From NCBI RefSeq assembly GCF_007859755.1, contig NZ_SJPF01000003.1, forward strand, positions 372,001 to 436,000: a DNA stretch of 64,000 nucleotides, read 5' to 3'. Both the position numbers and the translations under genes were made by a program. The DNA is from Blastopirellula retiformator. Lineage in GTDB: Bacteria > Planctomycetota > Planctomycetia > Pirellulales > Pirellulaceae. Under the pieces are notes generated by a model. It did no database searches. It was not told the origin of the DNA and was given only the letters and a program-made list of their open reading frames with translations. Below, piece by piece: positions 35,209 through 44,975 of the stretch. Position 1 is the first letter of the stretch. Each line of letters opens with the position of its first letter.

Positions 35209-38200
35209 TTAGTTCGCCGCCGCTTCCGCTTTCTCGAACTCGTAGTAGTTCCACGCGGGGCGATAGTCTGCGGTCAGTTCGTTTTGCATCAGGATATCGC
35301 GGACGATCGAGATCGGGGCGAAGTTCTGCCGCATGATCGCGTCGTGGAACTGCTTGTCGGTCATCTCGCCCGAGTCGACCAGTTGGCGGTGCAGCGAACG
35401 AAGCTGCAGGCCGCCTAGCATGTAGCCTGCCTGGTAGAGCGGCGGATAGCTGGTTCCGACCGACCGGCGAACTTCGGCGGCGGCGTTGGCCGGCTCAAAG
35501 CCGACGCGGGCCACCAGCAGATCGACGCATTGCTGCGGCGTCAACTTGCCCAGGTGAAAGCCGAGCGAAAAGGTGATCCGGGCACAACGATGCGAACGCC
35601 ACACCAGAAAGCCGATTCGGTCTTCCGGCGACTTCGGGAAATCCTTGTCATACAACAGCATTTCCCAGTACAGCGCCCAACCTTCGAGCCAGAACGGCGT
35701 GCGGAACAGCTCGCGATGGCTGCGATGCCGATTGTTCATGAACCCCTGCATGTGATGTCCAGGGATCAGCTCGTGATGAACGGTCGCGCGAGCGAACGGA
35801 ATGTTGTTGCCGCGGAGGCTTTGCAGCTTGTCTTTGTGCGTCATCGTGTCGGTCGGAAACGAGACGCTGATCACTTCGCCGCCAGTGAAGAACGGATTCA
35901 CCAGCTGCCGCTCCGGCGTCATCATCTGCATCCGCCAGGTCTCTTCGGCCAGCGGCGGAATCGACATCAGTTCGTGCTCTTTCAGAAAGGCGATCGCTTC
36001 GTCGGAGAGCATCTTGATCAGTTGCGGCTGCTCGCCGGGGGCGACATGCATCCGCTTGACCTTCTCAACCGCCGCTTGCCAATCGTCGCCGCAGCCCATC
36101 TCCCGCGACGCTTTCAAGATCTCGGCCCGACACCACGCATATTCCTGCTCGGCGATTTCCATCAGCTGTTCCGGCGTGTACGGAATCATTTCGTGCTGCA
36201 GTTCCAGCAACAGACGCTCGCGGCCCACCGGCGTGCCCTTGATGCCGCTTTCGTCGGTGCTCTCCGAACCAATCGTGTCAGCGCCGCGAGCCTTGAGCTC
36301 GGCCAGCTGGATCTGGTAATCGAGTTCGTTCCGAAGCAAGACGTAGTCGAACTGATCGTCCTTTGATAGCGAGTCGAAGTCGTACTGGTCGAGCAAATCG
36401 CGCCACGCGGCGTAAATCTCGGCCCAGTCGCTGTCGCTCCGCTGCTGCTCGCGACGGCGGCCCCAGCGCGAAATATCTTGGCGATAAACGCGAATCGCCG
36501 CTTCCAACTTGCCGACCGGCGGCGAAACAAGCGGCTCTAGCGCCGGCGCGTCACTGGCCGCAGGGGCAGCGGTGATCAACGTCTGCAGCGCCGCGTCGTC
36601 TAGCGGTTTGACTTCGGGGCGGCGAGCGCGTTCTCCTTTTTTCGGCTCTGGCGTCGTCGATTTCAGCAGCGCGACGTAGGCGGTCAGTTTCGCTTCGGCG
36701 TCGGCCATCGGCTGTTTCACCCACCAAGTGAACAGCGGGTCGTAACCATCGTAAAAGCGATACCACTCTTGTAGCGCCTTCTGCAAACGATCGGCACGCC
36801 GGGCGGCGGCGCCCAGTTGCTCTAGATCATAGGAAGCGATTTCCGGAGCGGTCTGCTGGTGGACCGCGGCGGTTTGCTCGGCGATTTTTACGACGTCAGC
36901 GGCCGCCTGCTGCGGATCGATCTTGGCGAACTCTTGCCGAGCTTCGACCATCGGGATGATCGTTTCGGCGAAGGGAAAGAACTGGGCTAGTTCAGTCGAC
37001 TCTGTTTGGTCCTGAGCGACTTCGGCCAAGCGATCGACGACCTCCTGACGTAAGCCTGCCAGCAGCTCTTGTTCCGGCGAGGTCAGCGATTCTGCGTCAT
37101 ACGCATCAAGCTTTTTCACCCAATCGCAATAGAAGCCGAGCATCCGCTGCTGGCGAGCGGGCGACTCGCGTAGCGTGTAGCGTCGTCCCAGACTTCCTTG
37201 ATCGGCGTTGAAGCGTTCGCGGAGACGAATCACCCGATTGCCGGCCGCTTCGATCCGGCTTTGATCGATCGTGTAACCGGGATTAGGCTCTTTGGCGTCG
37301 GCCTTTGGGCCGCTTGGTTCCTTGTTCATCAAATGTTCGACGAAAAAATCATTGCGACGGCGACGTCCATAGGTTCCGCCAGCCGAATGCCCGACGCCTG
37401 GCATGACCAGCAGGTCAAAATCTTTGTCGGCTTTGATCAGTGCGTCGGCGAAGCGGAGCGTCGACTCGGGCGGAACATTGTTGTCCATCTCGCCGACGAT
37501 CAGCATCAAGGCGCCTCCCAATTTGGCGGCGTTGTCGATGTTCGAGCACTCGGAATAGTGGGGACCAACCGGATAGCCCATCCATTGCTCATTCCACGAA
37601 GCTTTGTCCATCCGGTTGTCATGGCAGCCGCACGAAGCGACGGCCGCCTTGTAAAAGTCGGGATGGAACAACACCGCCGCGGCGGCGTTCTGTCCACCGG
37701 CCGAGGTGCCGTAGATGCCGACCCGCGAAACGTCGAGGCCAGGGTCTTTCTCCGCCGCCGCTTTCATCCAGGCGATGCGATCCGGGAAGCCGGCGTCTTT
37801 CAGGTTCTGGAAGCAGACGTCATGAAACGCTTTCGAGCGGCCGGTGGTTCCCATGCCGTCGAGCTTCACCACCACAAAGCCCAGATCGTGTAGATCGCGG
37901 TAATAGTTGTTGGCGTTGAATTTCTTCGGCGTGTGGAAGTTGTGCGGTCCGGCGTAGATATCCTCGATGATCGGGTACTTCTTGCTGGGATCGTAATCGC
38001 GGGGGCGATAGATGTTGCCCCAGATATCGGTCTTACCGTCACGTCCCTTGGCGACGAAATGCTCCGGCAAACGAAAGCCTGCTTTGACGAGCTCCGAGAT
38101 GTCCGCTGCTTCCAAGGGGCAAACTAGCGTGCCGTCGCTGGTGCGACGGAGTTCGGTCTTGGGCGCCATGTCGACGCGCGAGTAGCGATCGATCAAATAC

Positions 38201-39813
38201 TTGCCGGTCGGCGAATATTCAACTTCATGCGTCCCGTCTCCTTCGGTGAGGATCGTCAGATCGCTGCCGTCGAAATTGACGCGGCAGTAATGGACGAAGT
38301 ACGGATCTTGCCCCTCATGAATGCCGCCGGCATGAAACCAGATTTGGCGCTTCTCTTCGTCGATCCGATCGATGCCGCGCACGACCCACGCGCCTTGGGT
38401 GATCTGGTTTTTTAGCTCACCGGTCTTAGCGTCGTGAAGGTAGAGGTGACGCCAGCCATCTTCTTCCGAGCAATAGATGAATTCGTCATCGCCGAGCCAC
38501 GTGATTTGACGGAGGCCTTGTCCCTCGGTATGGATCGTCCAGATGAACGTTTCCGATTTCTCGTCGATCAGATTGCGGACCGCTCCGGTCTGCAGGTTGA
38601 TTTCGACCAGGCGAAATCGTTGGTGTCCGCGATCGACCTGTTCATAGGTCGCCGTTTCGCCGCGGATGCGGAAACGCGGCATGCCGAAGTCGACGACATC
38701 GGCGTCGCAGGCGATTTCGGCCTGCTTGGCGACGTCGAATAGATGAATGTCGAAGGCGTCAAACTTGTCGCCGGGCAGCGCGTAGCGACTGGTGTGCAGT
38801 TTTGCGCGGCCTCCTTCCTTGGGAGAGGATTCGATGCGATAGACTTCACCACGGTCGCCGGGCGTCGTCTTCAGCGCGATCAGCGTTTGCGAGTCGGGCG
38901 ACCATTGCAACTGACCATAGCTCGACTTCGCGTCGCCATCGGTGGTCAGCGTCGTCTCGTCGCCGCTTTCGACGTTTTTGAGCACGACGTTGTTATCGCG
39001 AATCTGGACCGTCCACTTGCCGTCGGGCGAGCGATCACGCGGCGTCCGCGGACCACGACCGGGCCCGCCGCGCCGGCGACGCGGACCAGGTTCGACAGGG
39101 TTGGAGTTGTCGATCGTAGCGAAGTCGGACCGCGCGGTTGCGCGGAACACGATGACCACGTCGCCGCTGGCGGTCCGGGCTTCCCAGACATGATTGACGA
39201 ACGTGTGTTGCTTCCGCTGCTCTCCGGGGCCAAGCTTGCCATACGACGCCGGTCGTCCCGACGAATTGATCCAGCTCAGCTCGACCGGCTCTTCCAGACG
39301 ATTGCGAAAGGTGATCGTCGTTTCGGTTTGCGAACCTCCACTCGGCAGACGCCGCGGTAGACGTTCCATTTCTAGTTCGGCTGCTAGTTGGTCTGGCTTG
39401 GACTGCGTCAGTTCGTAAGAGGTCAGATCGCAGCTCCACGAGTCGTCTCCGACTTGGAAGAAGACCTGCTGACCATCGTCCCGAAACGAGAGGCGCCGGA
39501 TCGGCAGGGCGTCCGCTTTCGCGTCTTTGACGCCAGCTGCGGTGAGGGCGGCGGCCAGCTTGGCGTGATCAAACGCCGGGCGGCGCTCCCCTTTTTCGGC
39601 GTCGATCAGGATGTACTCGGCCTTGCCGCCAGGCAGGTCGTTCTTGTACCAGCAGAAGGCGTCATCGGCGAACCAGTGGGGACGGATCTCCATCTTGTAA
39701 GCGGTCGGACGTTGAGCCAGCGACGTCGCGACCATCAACAGCAAACATCCGACGGCCGCGATCCGCAGTCTTCCAGAAAAGGGCATCCACACGCTCCTAG
39801 GCATATACTTCAA
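35209..39813 (-). CDS. Fusion of S9 prolyl-oligopeptidase and DUF885 peptidase, exported
   Basis: 1,534 residues with an N-terminal signal (about 10-33). First half: a DPP IV-like beta-propeller and S9 catalytic domain with Ser in YGTSAGGQNA (about 700), Asp in GEMDNNVPPES and His in GVGHSAGG. Second half (about 860-1534): DUF885, ending in a zinc-protease-like HHELIPGHHMQGF (about residue 1350) and VGFEPANAAAEVRRSVG. DUF885 proteins are usually separate secreted peptidases of about 600 residues. Joining two proteases in one exported chain suggests sequential peptide trimming. The reading frame is continuous. Confidence 0.9.
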   Translation of the reverse strand: MKYMPRSVWMPFSGRLRIAAVGCLLLMVATSLAQRPTAYKMEIRPHWFADDAFCWYKNDLPGGKAEYILIDAEKGERRPAFDHAKLAAALTAAGVKDAKADALPIRRLSFRDDGQQVFFQVGDDSWSCDLTSYELTQSKPDQLAAELEMERLPRRLPSGGSQTETTITFRNRLEEPVELSWINSSGRPASYGKLGPGEQRKQHTFVNHVWEARTASGDVVIVFRATARSDFATIDNSNPVEPGPRRRRGGPGRGPRTPRDRSPDGKWTVQIRDNNVVLKNVESGDETTLTTDGDAKSSYGQLQWSPDSQTLIALKTTPGDRGEVYRIESSPKEGGRAKLHTSRYALPGDKFDAFDIHLFDVAKQAEIACDADVVDFGMPRFRIRGETATYEQVDRGHQRFRLVEINLQTGAVRNLIDEKSETFIWTIHTEGQGLRQITWLGDDEFIYCSEEDGWRHLYLHDAKTGELKNQITQGAWVVRGIDRIDEEKRQIWFHAGGIHEGQDPYFVHYCRVNFDGSDLTILTEGDGTHEVEYSPTGKYLIDRYSRVDMAPKTELRRTSDGTLVCPLEAADISELVKAGFRLPEHFVAKGRDGKTDIWGNIYRPRDYDPSKKYPIIEDIYAGPHNFHTPKKFNANNYYRDLHDLGFVVVKLDGMGTTGRSKAFHDVCFQNLKDAGFPDRIAWMKAAAEKDPGLDVSRVGIYGTSAGGQNAAAAVLFHPDFYKAAVASCGCHDNRMDKASWNEQWMGYPVGPHYSECSNIDNAAKLGGALMLIVGEMDNNVPPESTLRFADALIKADKDFDLLVMPGVGHSAGGTYGRRRRNDFFVEHLMNKEPSGPKADAKEPNPGYTIDQSRIEAAGNRVIRLRERFNADQGSLGRRYTLRESPARQQRMLGFYCDWVKKLDAYDAESLTSPEQELLAGLRQEVVDRLAEVAQDQTESTELAQFFPFAETIIPMVEARQEFAKIDPQQAAADVVKIAEQTAAVHQQTAPEIASYDLEQLGAAARRADRLQKALQEWYRFYDGYDPLFTWWVKQPMADAEAKLTAYVALLKSTTPEPKKGERARRPEVKPLDDAALQTLITAAPAASDAPALEPLVSPPVGKLEAAIRVYRQDISRWGRRREQQRSDSDWAEIYAAWRDLLDQYDFDSLSKDDQFDYVLLRNELDYQIQLAELKARGADTIGSESTDESGIKGTPVGRERLLLELQHEMIPYTPEQLMEIAEQEYAWCRAEILKASREMGCGDDWQAAVEKVKRMHVAPGEQPQLIKMLSDEAIAFLKEHELMSIPPLAEETWRMQMMTPERQLVNPFFTGGEVISVSFPTDTMTHKDKLQSLRGNNIPFARATVHHELIPGHHMQGFMNNRHRSHRELFRTPFWLEGWALYWEMLLYDKDFPKSPEDRIGFLVWRSHRCARITFSLGFHLGKLTPQQCVDLLVARVGFEPANAAAEVRRSVGTSYPPLYQAGYMLGGLQLRSLHRQLVDSGEMTDKQFHDAIMRQNFAPISIVRDILMQNELTADYRPAWNYYEFEKAEAAAN

Positions 39814-40110
39814 GTGCTGGAAGACGAACGTCTACCAACGCGGGGGGGCAGTTCATCAGGGGCGGATTCTAGGCTAAATCCATCTATCAATCATGGCACG
39901 AGGCCATGCTTTTGTACACAACTTCTTGCCAAAAAGAACTAGAAACAGTGTTACCCGTTTGTCAAAGATTTTCCCGTTTTTGAGCCTCTTTGTCGACTAT
40001 TGCAAGCCGTTGACGGTTACCCGCGAAGAGCGGGGCGGGTGACGTGGATCGGCAGGACGGCGTTCTTCACCTTCGCTAGTTCCTCGGCGAAATCGAGCAA
40101 ACTTGCCAAG

Positions 40111-42381
40111 CTAGCGAGGGCTTTTCAGTGGAAGCGAGACCTCGTTGCTAACCACCTCGCCGCTTTCCTTTTCGCTGCGCGCGATCAGTTTGACGTCGGC
40201 TAAGGCATCGGCCGTCATGCCGGCAGGCAGCTTGATTTCGATCACGTAATCGCTCTTGTCGGCGGGAACTTCCACTTCGGCGGCCGTTGCGCCGACCGGC
40301 AAACCTTCCAGTGTGATCTTGGCGACTCCTTGAAAGCCTGCGGAGCGAACCAGCTTGCCTTGAACGCGGTAGACCGATTCGCCGGCAAGTTGCAGAAAGA
40401 TCGGTGATGATAAGGAGAATCGCTGGGCCGTGGTGGTCGCCGTCGCCACCACCTGTTTCTTGTCATCTGCCAACAACTCGGCGGCGATCGCCAAATCCCA
40501 ACTGCGATCGGCCAGGTCCTGCGGCGCCGCAATCGTGACGACAGCGTCGGTTTGATCGGCCGGGATGACGACTTCCTCGGCCAAGCGCAACATGCGGTCA
40601 ACGTCATTGACCTTAATCTTCTTTTTCGCGTCCTTGGGATCGGCGACTTCCTTTTGCGGCGCGATCTGCGTCGTCAGCAGCTTCAAGCGAACCGGTCCTT
40701 TGGCGCCTTCGCTGCGGACAATCTGCACATTGGCGTGGATCGTCTTGCCGAGCGACAGCTTGTCGCTGGAATAGTCGCTAGTCAGCGCCACACGCAGCTT
40801 GGGCTGAGCGATGACGCCAAGTCCGATTTTCACCTGCTCGTTTGTGACATAGCCTTTGTCGCTGGTTTGCGCAAGTACATGGCGGACGACATCGCGGTCG
40901 CCAATCTTGGCGCTGCCGATCAGCCGAGCGACGGCGAACTTGCCAGGCGCTGCGGCGGTGACCGAGAGAAGCGTTGAGGTGGCGCCTGGGGGAATGGTGG
41001 CGCCTGCGAGGTCAAACCCGCCGGCTTCGCCATCCCAGGTAAGTTCAATCGGCCCGCCATAGCCGCGGCGCTGGACGTGGATCGGAATGGTCAGCACGCC
41101 TCCGGCGGGGACGTTCCAGAGGTTGGCGTCGGCAGAGAGCGTAAAATTGCCGACCGACAGCGGCGTCACTTCGATCCGGTAGACGAACTCTGGGCCATAG
41201 CGTCCCTGCAAGTCGCGAAGTGCAATGACCAGCTTGTTGACGTCGGCCGGAACGTCAACGGTCAGCCCGGGGTCGGCGGTGGCGGCCTGATCGTCGCTCG
41301 AGCCAAGTCCGCCACCTTGCGACTTGTGAACCTCAAGCACGCCGTCGGTCGGCGCGCCCAACCTTTGGGCCAACACTTCGACGCGGTACTTCTTGCCCGG
41401 CTCGACCGGCACGACGTACTCGTCGCGCTCTCGCTCGCCACTGAAGCGTCCATTAATGGAAACCGGCGCCGCAGGCGTTTCGATGCGCTCGCCTGGCTTC
41501 TGCCGCTGTTCGACAAACTCGGCCGATTGACTGACCAACAAACGTGGCGCGACGCCTGTGAAATGGGACGCAGCGATTTTGGGCGATGTGGTAGGGGCGA
41601 AGCTGGTCGCCCTGCCGCTGGTGAGCTGCTGGCTATCCAGGTTGGTAAAGATTGGCTGCACGTAGCCGCTTGCCTTACGGGCGACTCCCAAGGGATAGGC
41701 CAAATCGGCATAGCGCAAGTCGCCGACTTTCAGCCGAAAGTAGCCGGGGTTCCCTCCCTTGTAGAGCGCGTCTTGCAGTTGTATGACGTATTGCCCGTCG
41801 TGGGGCAGCACGAAGTCGAGTCGGGCGTCGCCGTTGATCGAATCGTGTTGCGGTGAGAAAGCGACTTGAACGCCGCGATCATCAAGCAAGCGAATCACCG
41901 GCCGCAATTTGCTGTCGAGCCGCCGCGATTCGACGTCGACGACGAGTCGTTCGCCTTGTTTACCGGCCAGCGTCGTTTTAAGCAGTTGAGCGCCAGCCAG
42001 GTTGCCGGTCATCGCGGTCGGCCGCTGATCGATCTGCTCGGCGAACGTCGCTTGCGGCAAGTCGTCGACGCCGATCTTCACCGGGGCCGAGATCCCAGCG
42101 TCGCTGGCAATCCGCAGCGTCTGGATGCCCGGCGAAACGTCAGCCGGCAGGGTGACGTCAAACGTCAGCTTGTCCGCTTTGGCGTCGCCGACCAGCTTCG
42201 CAGTACCGCCGGCGGGCAGCAACAGCTGCGGCTGCGGCGCTAGACTCGAGCCTGCGATGGTGACGCGGGTGACGCCGCCGATCTGGAGTCCCCGCGGCGT
42301 GATGTTGCGGATCGTCGGTGCGCTCCAAGCGAGCGTGGCGGACAGCGTGAAGACGAGCGAAAGCGTGGCGGCGCGCAGCAT
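40111..42381 (-). CDS. Exported PPC/beta-sandwich-rich protein
   Basis: 756 residues. Signal peptide MLRAATLSLVFTLSATLAWS, then an IPT/TIG-like domain (ITPRGLQIGGVTRVTIAGSSL), a pre-peptidase C-terminal (PPC)-like domain (about 130-230; GERLVVDVESRRLDSKLRPVI), and further Ig-like segments. No catalytic motif. In Planctomycetes such proteins usually accompany DUF1549/DUF1553 genes; here the nearest such gene is 15 kb away. Presumed cell-surface binding or structural role. Confidence 0.8.
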   Translation of the reverse strand: MLRAATLSLVFTLSATLAWSAPTIRNITPRGLQIGGVTRVTIAGSSLAPQPQLLLPAGGTAKLVGDAKADKLTFDVTLPADVSPGIQTLRIASDAGISAPVKIGVDDLPQATFAEQIDQRPTAMTGNLAGAQLLKTTLAGKQGERLVVDVESRRLDSKLRPVIRLLDDRGVQVAFSPQHDSINGDARLDFVLPHDGQYVIQLQDALYKGGNPGYFRLKVGDLRYADLAYPLGVARKASGYVQPIFTNLDSQQLTSGRATSFAPTTSPKIAASHFTGVAPRLLVSQSAEFVEQRQKPGERIETPAAPVSINGRFSGERERDEYVVPVEPGKKYRVEVLAQRLGAPTDGVLEVHKSQGGGLGSSDDQAATADPGLTVDVPADVNKLVIALRDLQGRYGPEFVYRIEVTPLSVGNFTLSADANLWNVPAGGVLTIPIHVQRRGYGGPIELTWDGEAGGFDLAGATIPPGATSTLLSVTAAAPGKFAVARLIGSAKIGDRDVVRHVLAQTSDKGYVTNEQVKIGLGVIAQPKLRVALTSDYSSDKLSLGKTIHANVQIVRSEGAKGPVRLKLLTTQIAPQKEVADPKDAKKKIKVNDVDRMLRLAEEVVIPADQTDAVVTIAAPQDLADRSWDLAIAAELLADDKKQVVATATTTAQRFSLSSPIFLQLAGESVYRVQGKLVRSAGFQGVAKITLEGLPVGATAAEVEVPADKSDYVIEIKLPAGMTADALADVKLIARSEKESGEVVSNEVSLPLKSPR

Positions 42382-42434
42382 GGCGGAAGCTCTCTAGCAG
42401 AAGACCAAGACAGGCGGGCGAGTGAGGTGGGCGC

Positions 42435-42467
42435 AAAAAAAGGACGCCGGGGATTATCCCGACGTCC
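42435..42467 (-). terminator. Terminator after the DPF-repeat gene
   Basis: On the minus strand, GGACGTCGGG pairs with CCCGGCGTCC (one wobble/mismatch) followed by T7, 50 nt past the stop of the 42518-44242 gene. Confidence 0.85.
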
Positions 42468-42517
42468 AGTATTTTAGACGATTTGGCGCCTTGAGTCCCG
42501 CAAATTATGGCGAGGGC

Positions 42518-44242
42518 TTATTTGGCGAAAGGATCGGCGAACGGGTCCGAATCATCGGTCGCCGGGGCGGCCGGTTTCTCATCGGAGTCGGTCGCTTCCT
42601 TGACGCTGGCGTTCTCACTGTCGGCGACTTCGTCTTCGGGCTGTTCCATCTCGGTGGTCGCCGGGGTGACGGCCGGGCCGAAGTTATCTTCCTGCGGGGC
42701 GCCGGTGCCGAATGGATCGTTGATCACCGGTTGCGCCGGGGGCGAAACGAGCGCCGGTTCGACGGTCGGCGTCGGCTTCAGCGAGGCCGGAGTCGCGAAC
42801 GGATCGTCACTGGCCGCCGGAGCCGGTTTCATCGCCGAAGGAGCGGTCCGCGGCGCCGGAGCGGCAAACGGATCGTCCGAGGGAGTCATCGGAGCGGTCG
42901 GCTTGGTCGGCGTCATCGGCTTGGCCGGAGCCGCAAAGGGATCGGCGAACGGATCATCCGAAGCCGGGGTCGCCGGCTTGGTCGGAGTCATCGGAGCGCC
43001 GAAAGGATCATCCGAGGACGGAGCAGCCGGCTGGGTCGGAGTCATGGGCGTCATCGGGGCGGCAAACGGATCATCTGCAGCCGGAGTGGCCGGTTTGGTC
43101 GGAGTCATCGGACCGCCGAAGGGATCGGTGCTGTCGACCGGGGTTGGCTCAATGGCGGCCGGCTCGGTCGTTTGCGGCGGGTTCGACCCAGCGGCAAACG
43201 GATCATCGGTCGCCGGAGCGGCCGGAGCCGATTCCATGGCGGGTTCGGTCGGCGCGGCGAAGGGGTCGTCCTTCAGCGGCAGCGGAGCGCCCAGGGCGTC
43301 TTCGCCTGCTTTCGGGGCGTCGGTCACGGGGGCGGCGAACGGATCAGCCGCCGGCGTCGCTTTCATGTCGGCGCCAGCGCCATTGCCGAAGGGATCGGTG
43401 CTGTCGACCGGGGCTGGCTCAATGGCGGCAGGTTCGGTCGTTTGCGGCGGGTTCGACCCAGCGGCGAACGGATCATCGGTCGCCGGAGCGGCCGGAGCCG
43501 ATTCCATGGCGGGTTCGGTCGGCGCGGCGAAGGGGTCGGCGGCCGGAGTCGCTGGCGTCGCCGGAGCGCCAAACGGATCGCTGCTGGCCGGGGCCGGAGT
43601 GGTCGGAGTCGCAGGGGCGCCAAACGGGTTGTCCTCACCCATGGGCGGGCTGGTCATTTCTGGTTCGACCGGGGCCGGCGAGCCGGGTTCGATCGCTTCG
43701 CCGCCGCCGAACGGATCGGTCGGGTCCGAAGCTTTCGGCTCGATCGGTAAATTGGCGCTCGCTTTGGCGGCGCCGCTACCACGGAGGACATCCTCTTCGG
43801 CCGCTTTCCGCATTTCGTACCGTTGGCGTTCCCAAGCTTTCTGAGCCATGAACTGCTCAACGCGAATCTTCTGGCGATAGTCTTCCAGCTTCAGTCGGGC
43901 TTCGCCTTGAACGCGCTCCAGCGACTTGCCGACGTTGTACGAGCGATCGGCGCTCAGTTCGAGCTTGGCGCCTTCGGCAAAGTCGAGTTCGGCCTGTTCG
44001 GGACGGCCCATGTTCCACAGTGCGAGCCCGCGATAGTAATAGGCGCGGGGATCTTTCGACCCTTGCTCGATGGCGGTCGACAACGTCGTAAACGCGTCCG
44101 ACATTTGACCGCGATTGTATTGATGAACCCCGTGGCCATAGAGCTCGACGACGACCGGTTCTTGAGCCGAACTCACGCACGGGGTTCCGAACCACAGCAG
44201 TGCGGCGACGGCTGACGCCGAGACAACGTTCCTCGTCATCAA
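42518..44242 (-). CDS. Exported TPR-like protein with about 19 DPF motifs
   Basis: 574 residues. Signal peptide (about 1-26), then a TPR-like region (about 30-110; GHGVHQYNRGQMSDAFTTLS, DPRAYYYRGLALWNMGRPEQ), a charged helix, and a 380-residue Pro/Ala-rich disordered tail with about 19 DPF motifs and one NPF, mostly as DDPFAAP or DPFGAP, ending DPFADPFAK. DPF/NPF are short binding motifs in eukaryotic endocytic adaptors; whether that is relevant is unknown. Parts of the tail are recently duplicated at DNA level. Confidence 0.85.
   Translation of the reverse strand: MMTRNVVSASAVAALLWFGTPCVSSAQEPVVVELYGHGVHQYNRGQMSDAFTTLSTAIEQGSKDPRAYYYRGLALWNMGRPEQAELDFAEGAKLELSADRSYNVGKSLERVQGEARLKLEDYRQKIRVEQFMAQKAWERQRYEMRKAAEEDVLRGSGAAKASANLPIEPKASDPTDPFGGGEAIEPGSPAPVEPEMTSPPMGEDNPFGAPATPTTPAPASSDPFGAPATPATPAADPFAAPTEPAMESAPAAPATDDPFAAGSNPPQTTEPAAIEPAPVDSTDPFGNGAGADMKATPAADPFAAPVTDAPKAGEDALGAPLPLKDDPFAAPTEPAMESAPAAPATDDPFAAGSNPPQTTEPAAIEPTPVDSTDPFGGPMTPTKPATPAADDPFAAPMTPMTPTQPAAPSSDDPFGAPMTPTKPATPASDDPFADPFAAPAKPMTPTKPTAPMTPSDDPFAAPAPRTAPSAMKPAPAASDDPFATPASLKPTPTVEPALVSPPAQPVINDPFGTGAPQEDNFGPAVTPATTEMEQPEDEVADSENASVKEATDSDEKPAAPATDDSDPFADPFAK
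43115..43268 (-). repeat. 154-bp direct repeat, unit 1 of 2
   Basis: Matches 43385-43538 with only a handful of substitutions; the two copies are 270 bp apart inside the DPF-motif gene, an in-frame segmental duplication. Confidence 0.85.
43385..43538 (-). repeat. 154-bp direct repeat, unit 2 of 2
   Basis: Partner of 43115-43268. Recombination between the copies would delete an in-frame 270 bp (90 residues). Confidence 0.85.
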
Positions 44243-44975
44243 AGGAATCTCCCTACAGATTCAAAGCGGAGCAGTGGATGTGACATGTCAGACAAGCGAA
44301 AAGTTGGACCAAGTTGTTGGCGGCCCGGAGGTTGGAAGTGGAACTCATCCTGAGAAAAAAGTCACCCAAAAGCGGACTTTAGCGATCCATTGCACCGCAG
44401 GGAAAACGCGGCAACTTCCAGCCAATATCGTAGTTGCGCCAGATGGCCAACACAAGCAAACGCCCCGACTAAGACAAAATCGCCGCCAGAACCCGCCAAT
44501 CGGGGCATGCTGACCGCTACGACGCATCCAAGCTGGGGGATGTTTTGGGGGGAAAAGCGGAAAGTGGAGAGCGGAAAGTGGACTTGGGACCTGGCCAAAC
44601 ATGGGACCCGGGACCGTCCTCTTTTTTCTTCCGCCACAGACCGGGCGGAGTGATGCGATCTGGGGAGACTTCACTCTTCAGACGCTACCTGGCAATCGAC
44701 CAAAGATTGCGTGCGCTTTATCAAGCAAAAGAAGCGCGTAGCTGCGGGGATTCGGAAGTTGCCGGATCCCGGCCTATTTCGGATCGACCTTGTCCCGCGA
44801 AAGAAAGCGGAGCGGCGGGAGTTTTCCATATTTCCCGAGCGAGCCAATAAGCACCATTGCTTCCACGTCCTCTGCCGTAAACTGCCCGGTGATAATGCCG
44901 CGGTCGCCAATCGTGGACCGCGCGTTTGCTTGCGGACATATTCCCTCGGCTCGCGCCTCGGGTTAGTTTTGACTT
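44243..44975. other. 733-bp intergenic region, no gene called
   Basis: Short frames on both strands lack ribosome sites and family resemblance. A local direct repeat (AGCGGAAAGTGGA twice near 44553-44582) and G/A-rich composition stand out. It should contain the promoter of the DPF-repeat gene on the minus strand. Confidence 0.45.

Noticed and set aside
42422-43844. Two 440-codon plus-strand frames opposite the DPF-repeat gene
   Set aside because: Antisense shadows of a low-complexity gene with Arg/Gly or Ser/Gly runs; the minus strand has the signal peptide, the TPR-like region and a terminator.
44274-44860. Short frames in the 733-bp gap before the helicase 3' end
   Set aside because: They overlap on both strands, lack ribosome sites and show no conserved pattern.
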